From JAFNAG01 sp963739235 (GTDB taxonomy: Bacteria > Acidobacteriota > UBA6911), in contig CAVTZY010000024.1 of assembly GCA_963739235.1 (NCBI GenBank), positions 124,001 to 188,000 on the forward strand: a stretch of DNA of 64,000 nucleotides, written 5' to 3'. A model generated the notes under the pieces. The model was not told where the DNA came from. It searched no databases and saw only the letters and a list, made by a program, of their open reading frames with translations. This document shows positions 56,479 through 64,000 of the stretch, one piece after another. How positions within the stretch are numbered: the stretch's first letter is position 1; each line of letters opens with the position of its first letter. The translations under genes and the position numbers were made by a program.

Positions 56479-57036
56479 TCACGCTTCGATCATTTGCGAT
56501 TCATGTCCGATCTGCTCTTCTGTCTTGATCTCATAACGCGGAGGCCGTTGGAGGCCCTTCCAGTGGCTTTCCGGCAGGGTATCAGCCATATCGACGAGAT
56601 TCTTTTTGGCGTCGTAGCCGAAGACAAAACCAACCTTCTCGTCCCATCGATCAAAGTTGCTGGTCAAGGAGAAATCCATGTCGCCCCGCAGCCAGACCTT
56701 CTTGAATATCGGGATCGTGAGATCAATCGCCCGATCCATCCATACGGCCGCTCCGTCAGAAGAGGGCCGGTTGCCGGGTCGATTTACCAGATAGAGTGCC
56801 TCGTTGGTATTGGTCAAAGTCACGATCAATAGAGAGTAGCGCCAGATCCCATTATAGGCAATGTCCATTCCTTCTTTGCACTGGCCTGCAGTTTCGGCAA
56901 CGGTCCCGTCAACGTCGATGATGGCTTCCTGCTGGAAGGAGGCGTCCTGCAAACTCCAGACCTTGCGCCGCGTTTCGTTGAACGTCCCCTGGAGTCCGAA
57001 TATCCAGCCCTTCCGATTTGGATCTTGCCCCAACAT
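56479..57036 (-). CDS. Hypothetical protein downstream of the S9 peptidase
   Basis: 185 residues, ATG 57036 starting 7 bases after the S9 peptidase stop. No signal peptide or membrane helix. Text such as GWIFGLQGTFNETRRKVWSL and GIWRYSLLIVTLTNTNEALY looks like a beta-rich globular protein. No motif or family recognised. The spacing suggests cotranscription with the peptidase gene. Confidence 0.5.
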   Translation of the reverse strand: MLGQDPNRKGWIFGLQGTFNETRRKVWSLQDASFQQEAIIDVDGTVAETAGQCKEGMDIAYNGIWRYSLLIVTLTNTNEALYLVNRPGNRPSSDGAAVWMDRAIDLTIPIFKKVWLRGDMDFSLTSNFDRWDEKVGFVFGYDAKKNLVDMADTLPESHWKGLQRPPRYEIKTEEQIGHESQMIEA

Positions 57037-57043
57037 AAATCTA

Positions 57044-59093
57044 TCACTTTTTCAGCCACTGATTTAGCCAGGCGATCACCGTCTCGTGCCACTGGATGCT
57101 GTTGGCGGGCTTCAGCACCCAGTGACTCTCGTCCGGAAAGTACAGCAGTTTCGAGGGAATTCCCTTGCGCTGCAACAGCGTGAAGGTAGAAAGACCCTGG
57201 GTGTCTACGACGCGGTAGTCTTTCCCCCCATGGATGACCAGCATCGGCGTCTTCCAGTTCTGGACCGAACTCAGAGGACTATCTTTGGTATATCCGATCG
57301 GGTTCTTGTACGCAGGGCCCCCGTGTTCCCACTCGGGGAACCAAAGTTCCTTCGGTGTCGTAATAAGATGTGTGCTCGTCCAGGTTGCCGTCGTGGCAAA
57401 CCAGGGTCTTGAAGCGATCGGTGTGTCCGGCGATCCAGTTGATCATGTAGCCGCCGTAGGATGCGCCCAGGGCGCCCATGCGATCTTTATCCAGAAAGGA
57501 ATATTTCTGGAAACCAAAGTCTAGACCCTTCATGAGGTCCTCATAAGGTGCCCCGCCCCAGTCGTTGTTTATGGCATCGGTGAATGACTGGCCGTATCCG
57601 GTCGATCCGTGAAAGTCGATCATGACAACTGCATACCCGGCTCCGGCGTAAGCCTGTGGATTCCAACGGTAGTGGAAGTCGTTGCCGAAAGATCCTTGCG
57701 GTCCCCCATGGATCAGAAATGCAACCGGGTACTTCTTTGCGGGATCAAAATCCACAGGGTAGACAATGTAGCCGTAGACAAGATCCCCTTTAGCGCCCGT
57801 GAATGTAAACTGCTCGGGCTTACCGAACTTTGCTGCAGCCACCCTGGCATCATTTATGCGGGTGACACGATTTATCTGCTTGCCGTCCCGGCTTGCAGTG
57901 TAAAGCTCGGTCGGGCCCAGGAGCGAATGCCTGCCGAACAGAAGCCCGCCGTCGGGCAATACCTGCGGGCCTGCGGCCGTTCCCTGCTCGACCACAATGC
58001 GCGCCGTCCCGGTCGCGATATTCACGGCGAAGATCGAGTGTTGCCCCAAGTGATCGGCGGTGCAGAACAGCACCTTCCCCTCCGCCGACCATGCGAGTTC
58101 GCCGGGGGAGCGATCTCCGCGAAGGGAATCATCGACGCGCAGCACGATCTTCCGCTCGCTGCCGCTCGCCCAGTCACGTAATACGATGTCAAATCGATCT
58201 GCCTCGTAACCCGCGCGGCTCATAGACAGGTATGCCAGGGTCCGGCCGTCAGGCGAGAATAGCGGCTGCCCATCCCACGCCGGATTGGAGGTCATTTTCT
58301 TCGGCGCGGCAGAAGCATCCGGCGGCACCATGAACAGGTCGAAATTTGTGGACCATGCCTCTTCGCGCCCCGCATCCTTTGCGGTGAATACTATCGTCCT
58401 GCCGTCGGGTGAGATGCCGAACTCCTCGGCCCCGCCGAACGGTTTGCTTGGACAGTCCGCAGTCATATCCGGCATAAGATCGCGCGCGGGTCCCGCAGGG
58501 AGCGGATAGGCAAACAGGTGATTGCGGGTGCCGTCCTCCCAGGTGTCCCAGTGGCGCACGAAAAGCTGGTCGTAGATCATCCCGGATGACTTGTTTTTTG
58601 CTTTCTCATCCAGGATTCGCTTTGTGTCTTCAAGGGACTTTCCGGGGAAGACAGCGATGGAAAACAGGAGATACGTGCCGTCCGGCGATATCCTGAGTGC
58701 ATCCACCCCGAGCGGGAGTTTTGTGATGGGCTGGGCTTCCCCTCCGTCCAGCGGCAGCCGCCATACCTGCGGCGATCCGGAACGATTCGATATGAAGAAT
58801 ACGCCCTTTCCGTCCGAACTCCAGCGCGGCTGAACATCGCCGGCGGGATCGGTGGTCAGCCGTCGCAGCTCGGATCCGTCCAATCCCGATAAATAGAGAT
58901 CGGAGCGGCGCCGGTTGGCTTCCTGGTCGGTTACGCTTACAGCAAAAACGACTCGCTTCCCGTCCGGCGATACCTGCCAGTCGGAGATGCGATCCATTGC
59001 CAGCATGTCACGCACGGAAAACGGATGGGTGTCTGCCGCCGGCGACAGCATCGTCAGTCCGGCGATAAGCAGTGAAAGAATTGCTACGCGCAT
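57044..59093 (-). CDS. Secreted S9 family peptidase (prolyl oligopeptidase type), one frameshift
   Basis: Repaired length about 682 residues. The start at 59093 has AGGAGGATG upstream and a signal peptide (RVAILSLLIAGLTMLSPA). A propeller spans about residues 25-400 (QPRWSSDGKGVFFISNRSG). The hydrolase domain has oxyanion text AFLIHGGPQGSF, nucleophile Ser in GALGASYGGYMINW, Asp in HGGKDYRVVDT and His in PDESHWVLKP. At about 57350 one extra G (GAA-G-GAA) interrupts the frame; without it the text reads TEELWFPEWEHGGPAYKNPI and joins the C-terminal frame. Paralogous to 28057-30111. Confidence 0.9.
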
Positions 59094-59111
59094 GTCATCC
59101 TCCTGTTCAGA

Positions 59112-59366
59112 CTAGTGATACCGGAAACGTCCTCCGTTCTTCCGGTTGCGCCTGCTTTTCAGAAATCGCCTGTCCCTGAGGATGATGGCCACCATGACGG
59201 CTATCACTCCGAACAACAGGAACAAGATCGTTGTGAGACTGAGGGAAAGCAACTTAGAAAACAAATAAGAGTCCCCTAATAACGAAGAATCAGAATTAGG
59301 CATAGAAATCTTCGCGCAAGCCCACATTTTATGCCCTTCCAACGAAATAAATCTCAGACTAATCAA
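59112..59366 (-). CDS. Possible small membrane protein upstream of the S9 peptidase
   Basis: 84 codons at most, with one strong hydrophobic helix (LLSLSLTTILFLLFGVIAVM) followed by a basic tail (RDRRFLKSRRNRKNGGRF), a typical single-pass topology. Internal ATG codons could shorten it. It ends 18 bases before the peptidase start and may be co-transcribed. No family recognised. Confidence 0.4.
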   Translation of the reverse strand: MISLRFISLEGHKMWACAKISMPNSDSSLLGDSYLFSKLLSLSLTTILFLLFGVIAVMVAIILRDRRFLKSRRNRKNGGRFRYH

Positions 59367-59429
59367 CTATTTCCCGTGGTCCGTCCCCAATGCTCTACTA
59401 AGACTCTGAGACTCGAAGACTCCATGAAC

Positions 59430-59490
59430 TACATCATTTTCATGCGTCGTAGGGCGCGCGGGCCGCGCATGAAAGGCCGTCCCTGATTGA
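59430..59490. repeat. ATGCGTC-type palindrome
   Basis: TTTTCATGCGTCGTAGGGCG and GGGCCGCGCATGAAAGGC face each other, as at 5203-5240, 5367-5405, 9530-9560, 22553-22592, 25045-25092 and 36583-36625. Confidence 0.55.
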
Positions 59491-59503
59491 AGTCTCCTCC
59501 TCC

Positions 59504-62500
59504 TCACTTTCGGACCGGCGGGACCGGCTGTATGCGATTCGGCCACTGCTTTTTGGCAATCTGGGTGTACAAACCTGGAATCTCTGTTTGGATAATGCGG
59601 TTCAAGTCGTTCACGGTCTTGGTTGCGTCCTCGAACACCCAATCAACTTGGCGTTGCTGATCTCCGGTCGGCAGGCCTGAATAGCTCTCGATCGGCCTCA
59701 GCAAACTGCTTCCGGCAGAAATCTCACGGCTGATCTCCTGAGGAAGTTGCGCTATGCGTGCCGCGAGATCATCCACCCGCTTGGCGGTGTCCGCCTCTTT
59801 TGATGTCAGATCCTTCCTGATCGAATCGATCTGGCCGCTCAAAGTCTGGGCAGCGTGGAGCGCGGTCGACAGCGTTTTCTGCATCCCGTAGATGCTCATC
59901 AGCACGGCCTGGCGCGCGCGCCGATCGGCATCAGAAAAATTTGCCAGGGGGTCGCCTTCCACGGCGACCTCACCATCCAGTTCCGGAGTCACGCCGGGAA
60001 CTTTGAGTGTGACATGATATTTGCCCGGCAACACAAGTGGCCCTGCAGCTGCTCCACCGCGTCCGCCTCCTCCGCCACCGGCTCCACCGCGTCCGCCTGC
60101 CGGCGGTATGTCTCCTTCTCCGGTGGCCGGTCCCATGTGCAAATCCCAGATTACGCGGTTCAACCCGCGGGCTGATGGGCCGCGCAGTGTGCGGACCGTG
60201 TTGGCGGCAGCATCGCGAATATCGATCTGTATCGGATCAGGCGCGGCGTCGCGCAAGTAGTATGAGATAACGGCGTTGAACTCCGGATTGGGCGCGAAGA
60301 ATTCCCCTGCCCCGAACCATGACTGCGGGCCATAAATGTTCCACTCGCGGGCGCGCGGAATCGGCAGGAGAAGCGCGTTGCCGCGCACGGCCTCAGGCGT
60401 CAGCGATTCCAGCGGCCCGGCATCGTCCAGAATCCAGATGCCGCGCCCATGGGTGCCGACGATCAGCGCGTTGTCGCGCGGTTGAAAGATCGCATCGTCG
60501 GCGGGAACCGTAGGCATATTGGTGGCGAGCGACGTCCAGGTCGTGCCGCCGTCGTAGGAATAGTGCACACCGCGTTCGTGGGCAAGTACGAGCAGGCGCG
60601 GATTTTTCGGGTGTTCGCGAATGCGATGGATGGATGTTTCCGGCAAGCCGGCTGCGAGCGAGCGCCACGTCTGGCCGTAATCCTCGCTGACATAGATGTA
60701 CGGGCGATAGTCATCGTCGTAATGGCCGTCGAAGGTGGCATACACGCGCCCCGCAACGTGGCGCGAAGGCAGTACCGCGCTCACGTAGGTCCTCGGCGGC
60801 AGCCCGAGGATTCGGGACGTGAGGTTGTCCCAATGTGCGCCGCCGTCCCGTGTCATCTGCACCTGGCCGTCGTCGCTCCCCGTGTACAACAGGCGGGCGT
60901 CCAGCGGTGACTCGCCGATCGTGGTAATCGATCCATAGCCCGACTGGCCGTCGTTTCTCGACAGGGTCTGCGCAGTGATCTTGGTGCCCATCATCTCCAG
61001 TTGATCCCGATCGATATGCAGCGTGAGATCCGGGCTGATGACCTTCCAGCTGCCGCCCCGATCAGAAGAGCGGAATAACATGTTCGCCCCGATGTAAAGG
61101 ACTTTTGAATCGAAGCTCGAAATCAGCACAGGCGTGTCCCAGATGAAGCGGTAGCCGCCGTCGCGTGGCTCGCCCGGCTTGGGACGTTCAGTCGGACCGG
61201 GCCTGATGTTGACGCGCGCGAGCGTGGCGAGATTCACGCGCGCAATGTTGCCGTTCTGCGATTCTTCGTAAACGATGTTGGGATCCTTCGGATCGAAATG
61301 GGCATGGAAACCGTCGCCGCCGCCGATGTTCCATCCGTCCCGATCCGCGATGCCGTTCCGGTTTCGCGTCGCGCTGGGGACGCACCAGACGCCGTTATCC
61401 TGCAGCCCGCCGCAAATGGTGTACGGATCGCGATTGTCCACATCGATCTCGTAGAACTGGCCGATCGGAATGTTGCGCCGGAAATCCCACGTCAGCCCGC
61501 GATCCCATGAAATCGACACGCCGCCGTCGCCGCCGACGATCAGGTGGTTGGGATCATCCGGGTCGACCCAGAGCGCATGATCCTCCGAGTGGACATTGGT
61601 GAAGATGTCGTGAAAGTTTTTACCGCCATCGTCCGAGACGTAGAATCCCCGGTTAGAGCCGAGCATGTAGATGCGATTTTTGTCCTTCGGATCGGGCCGG
61701 ATCTGGCTGTAGTAGCTGGGCCTGGGGGCCATGTTCGAGAGATGTTCCCAGGTGTCGCCACCGTCGGTAGTTCGATACACTCCGGCTTCGCCACCTCCCT
61801 GGGCTGGGACTTCACCTGCGACGCCCGCACCAAGAGCGGCGCCGGCGGCTCCCCCTCTGCCCGCTGCTCCTCCGCGGCCCGCTCCGGCCGCACCTCCGCG
61901 TCCGCTGCCGGCCTCCACGGTTGCGTAGACAATCCGGCTATCACCCGGGAATATGTCCAGTCCGATGCGTCCCTTGTCTCCGTGAGGAAGCCCATTGGTA
62001 AGTTTGGTCCATGTGGCGCCGCCATCCGTAGAACGATAGATTCCGCTTCCGGGCCCGCCACCGTTGAAGCCCCAAGCCTTCCGCTGCCGCTGATAGGTCG
62101 ACGCGAACAACTTGCGGGGATTGCCCGGATCCATGACGATGTCGTTCGCGCCGGTGTTTTCATCAACGTAGAGGACCTTCGTCCACGTCTGGCCGCCATC
62201 GGTCGTCTTGAAAACCCCGCGCTCAGGATTGGAGCCCCATAGATGGCCGACTGCTGCGACGAAGACGATATCGGAATTGGTCGGATCGATGATGATCCTG
62301 CCGATGTGCCGTGATTCCTTCAATCCCATCGGTTTCCAAGTATGGCCCGCATCAATGGATTTATAGACTCCGTCACCCCACGAGGAACTCTGCCGATTGT
62401 TTGCCTCGCCGGTGCCGACCCAGACGATGTTCGGACTGCTCGGCGCGACCGCAATGTCGCCAATGGACATCATGGCGTCGACGTTATCGAAGACCGGGGC

Positions 62501-62740
62501 CCACGATGTGCCCCCGTTGGTGCTCTTGAAGACGCCTCCGCTGGCAGTCCCGACGTAGATCGCATCGGGGGCGCCTGGCACTCGGGCGACGGCAAAATCA
62601 TCGATGCGCCCTCCCGTGTTCACCGGTCCGATGCTGCGCCACTTCAGTGGAGTGATGAGCGCAGGGTCGAGGCGCGGCGTCTCTTGCGCGAGCAAAATCG
62701 TACAGAAAGCAGCGGCAAAGAATACGGTCAGGGATCGCAT
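59504..62740 (-). CDS. Secreted VPS10/sortilin-like BNR-repeat beta-propeller protein
   Basis: Complete, 1,078 residues. Signal peptide residues 1-18 (SLTVFFAAAFCTILLAQ). Propeller from KWRSIGPVNTGGRID with BNR loops (STNGGTSW, SIDAGHTW, TTDGGQTW, STDGGATW, TTDGGDTW, SDDGGKNF, SSDRGGSW). A Gly/Ala/Arg-rich low-complexity insert lies near residues 275-305 and another near 880-895, before a helical C-terminus (TLSGQIDSIRKDLTSKEADT). Close in sequence to the partial gene at 1-1687 and more distant from 6240-9335. Role unknown; export is clear. AGGAGGATTTGCC is the ribosome site. Confidence 0.92.
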   Translation of the reverse strand: MRSLTVFFAAAFCTILLAQETPRLDPALITPLKWRSIGPVNTGGRIDDFAVARVPGAPDAIYVGTASGGVFKSTNGGTSWAPVFDNVDAMMSIGDIAVAPSSPNIVWVGTGEANNRQSSSWGDGVYKSIDAGHTWKPMGLKESRHIGRIIIDPTNSDIVFVAAVGHLWGSNPERGVFKTTDGGQTWTKVLYVDENTGANDIVMDPGNPRKLFASTYQRQRKAWGFNGGGPGSGIYRSTDGGATWTKLTNGLPHGDKGRIGLDIFPGDSRIVYATVEAGSGRGGAAGAGRGGAAGRGGAAGAALGAGVAGEVPAQGGGEAGVYRTTDGGDTWEHLSNMAPRPSYYSQIRPDPKDKNRIYMLGSNRGFYVSDDGGKNFHDIFTNVHSEDHALWVDPDDPNHLIVGGDGGVSISWDRGLTWDFRRNIPIGQFYEIDVDNRDPYTICGGLQDNGVWCVPSATRNRNGIADRDGWNIGGGDGFHAHFDPKDPNIVYEESQNGNIARVNLATLARVNIRPGPTERPKPGEPRDGGYRFIWDTPVLISSFDSKVLYIGANMLFRSSDRGGSWKVISPDLTLHIDRDQLEMMGTKITAQTLSRNDGQSGYGSITTIGESPLDARLLYTGSDDGQVQMTRDGGAHWDNLTSRILGLPPRTYVSAVLPSRHVAGRVYATFDGHYDDDYRPYIYVSEDYGQTWRSLAAGLPETSIHRIREHPKNPRLLVLAHERGVHYSYDGGTTWTSLATNMPTVPADDAIFQPRDNALIVGTHGRGIWILDDAGPLESLTPEAVRGNALLLPIPRAREWNIYGPQSWFGAGEFFAPNPEFNAVISYYLRDAAPDPIQIDIRDAAANTVRTLRGPSARGLNRVIWDLHMGPATGEGDIPPAGGRGGAGGGGGGRGGAAAGPLVLPGKYHVTLKVPGVTPELDGEVAVEGDPLANFSDADRRARQAVLMSIYGMQKTLSTALHAAQTLSGQIDSIRKDLTSKEADTAKRVDDLAARIAQLPQEISREISAGSSLLRPIESYSGLPTGDQQRQVDWVFEDATKTVNDLNRIIQTEIPGLYTQIAKKQWPNRIQPVPPVRK

Positions 62741-62970
62741 GGCAAATCCTCCTGTAGGCAGTGAAATCTAAACAAGTGGGGCCAAGTATACGTCGATTAT
62801 CTGAACAGACGCAGCTCGATTTTCAGAGGTTACCAGTCCGCGACCCACCAAGTCTTTAAGGACCCGAGGACTCTATTTTGCCCTGTGGGGAGGAATTGTG
62901 AGAATGTCTTGCATTCGGAGACGGAAGAGTCGTGACCTTGCCTTCCTCGGTATCAACACAGGGCCAGATC

Positions 62971-63175
62971 TTTCTGTCCTTGTTTCTTTTGTCTCAAGAA
63001 GAGGATTCAGCCCATGCCTGCACGCGCAATCAGGAAATGAGTATCTGTCGCCGGATTTCTATAGAATTTCGATCTGGCTTTCCAGGGTGCAGATGCGCTT
63101 GCTGATGAGGTCGGTGATTCGGACTGCCACTCGATACTTGCCCGGAGCGAGGTCCGTGAGTGGGATGCCCTTGCT
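62971..63175. repeat. 205-bp direct repeat, copy B
   Basis: The parental copy of 54628-54832. Its left 88 bases are intergenic and the remaining 117 bases are the 3' end of the gene ending at 63059, which keeps the intact reading frame. Confidence 0.8.
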
Positions 63176-64000
63176 GATGGCCATGGTGTGTCCTTGGGGA
63201 AAGTGGGATTCAGATTCCGCGCCGACAGGGATTCTGGTCCCGTCCGGGGCTTCCAGCAGGTAAGAGACCTCGACGCTGGATTTGCCCGTGACGCCGTCCA
63301 CATCGAGATCATAAACCTCCAGATACAGACCAAGGCGGTACTTGCGTGGGTAACTCGCGTTCAGGTTGGGAATCACCTTCAGAGGTCCGAGAACGAATTG
63401 CTCGCCGCGGCTGTTTTCGGGCGCCGGCTGGATGACGTCCGCGCAGATCAAAGAGCTGGTATTGAGCCCTCCCTCGCTCACCGGCGGAATCCAGAAGCTC
63501 GACACCTGGCTGCCCATCTTTCCGGAACTCACATCTTTTAGGAGCAGGCTCAGCTTGTAACGCCCGGGCGGCAGCGGAATAATGACCTGGTGGTACGAGC
63601 GCTGCTTCAGCAGGTCCGGCAGTTTTATGTCTCCGGTTCGGGACTTGAAGCTGTCGTCGAGCTGATAGACGGTCTCGCCGCTGATGCTCGTGACCGCCGC
63701 ATACAGTTGGATCTCCGCTTCGAAGTAGCCTCCCGCTCCCATATACATCAGATGATCGTTCGGAACCGTGACGGTGATGGGGACCGCATAGAGATTTGGA
63801 GACATCCGCACGAAGGCGGTGCTCGAATCGAAGGGGAGCGAGTTATAAGTGACCTTCGCCCGAACGTCCTCTCGCAACTGCGGGAACTTAAGCGGTGGCG
63901 GCGCCTGCAGCTTCGCCCAAACGCTCAGGCGTTCAAATGGCATCTCTTTGGCGCGGGGCAACATGCGCTGCTGCGGCTGCTCTCCGCGCCGCCAATAGAA
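63059..64000 (-). CDS. GWxTD-type protein, C-terminal part (5' end outside window)
   Basis: Open to the right edge; 313 codons visible. The text FYWRRGEQPQQRMLPRAKEM, then beta-rich segments (LYAVPITVTVPNDHLMYMGA, YQLDDSFKSRTGDIKLPDLL, PPGRYKLSLLLKDVSSGKMG, LAPGKYRVAVRITDLISKRI) fits the C-terminal all-beta part of acidobacterial GWxTD-domain proteins, whose N-terminus with the naming motif would be outside. The family name is therefore provisional. The 3' end is duplicated at 54716-54832. Confidence 0.6.
   Translation of the reverse strand, partial: FYWRRGEQPQQRMLPRAKEMPFERLSVWAKLQAPPPLKFPQLREDVRAKVTYNSLPFDSSTAFVRMSPNLYAVPITVTVPNDHLMYMGAGGYFEAEIQLYAAVTSISGETVYQLDDSFKSRTGDIKLPDLLKQRSYHQVIIPLPPGRYKLSLLLKDVSSGKMGSQVSSFWIPPVSEGGLNTSSLICADVIQPAPENSRGEQFVLGPLKVIPNLNASYPRKYRLGLYLEVYDLDVDGVTGKSSVEVSYLLEAPDGTRIPVGAESESHFPQGHTMAISKGIPLTDLAPGKYRVAVRITDLISKRICTLESQIEIL

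Overview
The window looks like chromosomal DNA of a soil-type member of the Acidobacteriota, probably from a metagenome assembly. The evidence is the gene families: three very large secreted VPS10/BNR beta-propeller proteins (1-1687, 6240-9335, 59504-62740), a long MacB/FtsX-type orphan permease (37920-40349), a DUF1800-DUF1501 pair, a GWxTD-type protein, VWFA-related gene remnants, a tricorn-like protease and two S9 peptidases. This is inference from family content; no rRNA or tRNA gene was recognised.

Layout. 1-12.3 kb: a partial propeller protein, an ion antiporter, a frameshifted CDF metal exporter, an SDR dehydrogenase, a second propeller protein, a secreted cyclophilin, an aldo/keto reductase and a secreted HMA-type protein. 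12.4-20.3 kb: a palindrome-rich repeat, a sodium:solute symporter, a beta-helix gene remnant, the DUF1800/DUF1501 pair, a VWFA remnant, a small secreted protein and a PIN-toxin/Phd-antitoxin pair. 20.4-27.8 kb: an IS91-like transposase remnant, a DUF1579-like protein, a secreted rhodanese with an in-frame UGA exactly at the catalytic cysteine, a YigZ-family protein, an MFS transporter, a GH43 glycosidase and a toxin-antitoxin-like pair. 28-36 kb: an S9 peptidase, an unknown protein, a metallophosphoesterase and a badly frameshifted tricorn-like protease.

36.7-54.4 kb is the most notable region, an expanded and rearranged kdp potassium-uptake locus. The order is a kinase-less DUF4118 sensor protein (minus strand), the orphan permease, a KdpD-type kinase reduced to membrane plus kinase parts, kdpE, a phased array of 11-bp repeats, a 32-residue membrane peptide, kdpF, kdpA, kdpB, kdpC, a second complete kdpB with unusual residues, an 85-residue kdpC remnant, an outer-membrane barrel protein, and two stand-alone proteins that each correspond to the cytoplasmic sensory half of KdpD. 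Sensing and kinase functions, fused in classical KdpD, are therefore carried by separate polypeptides, and the pump carries a spare KdpB.

54.4-64 kb: gene scraps, an unrecognised membrane protein, a hypothetical protein, a second S9 peptidase (one frameshift), the third propeller protein and the 3' part of a GWxTD-type gene. A 205-bp direct repeat, 8,343 bp apart, brackets most of this segment.

Intergenic spaces hold several dispersed palindromic repeat families. Every coding frameshift that could be resolved by reading (CDF, kinase, kdpA, kdpB copy 1, tricorn, S9) is a single extra base. This favours insertion-type sequencing error over true gene decay, although true decay cannot be excluded from sequence alone.
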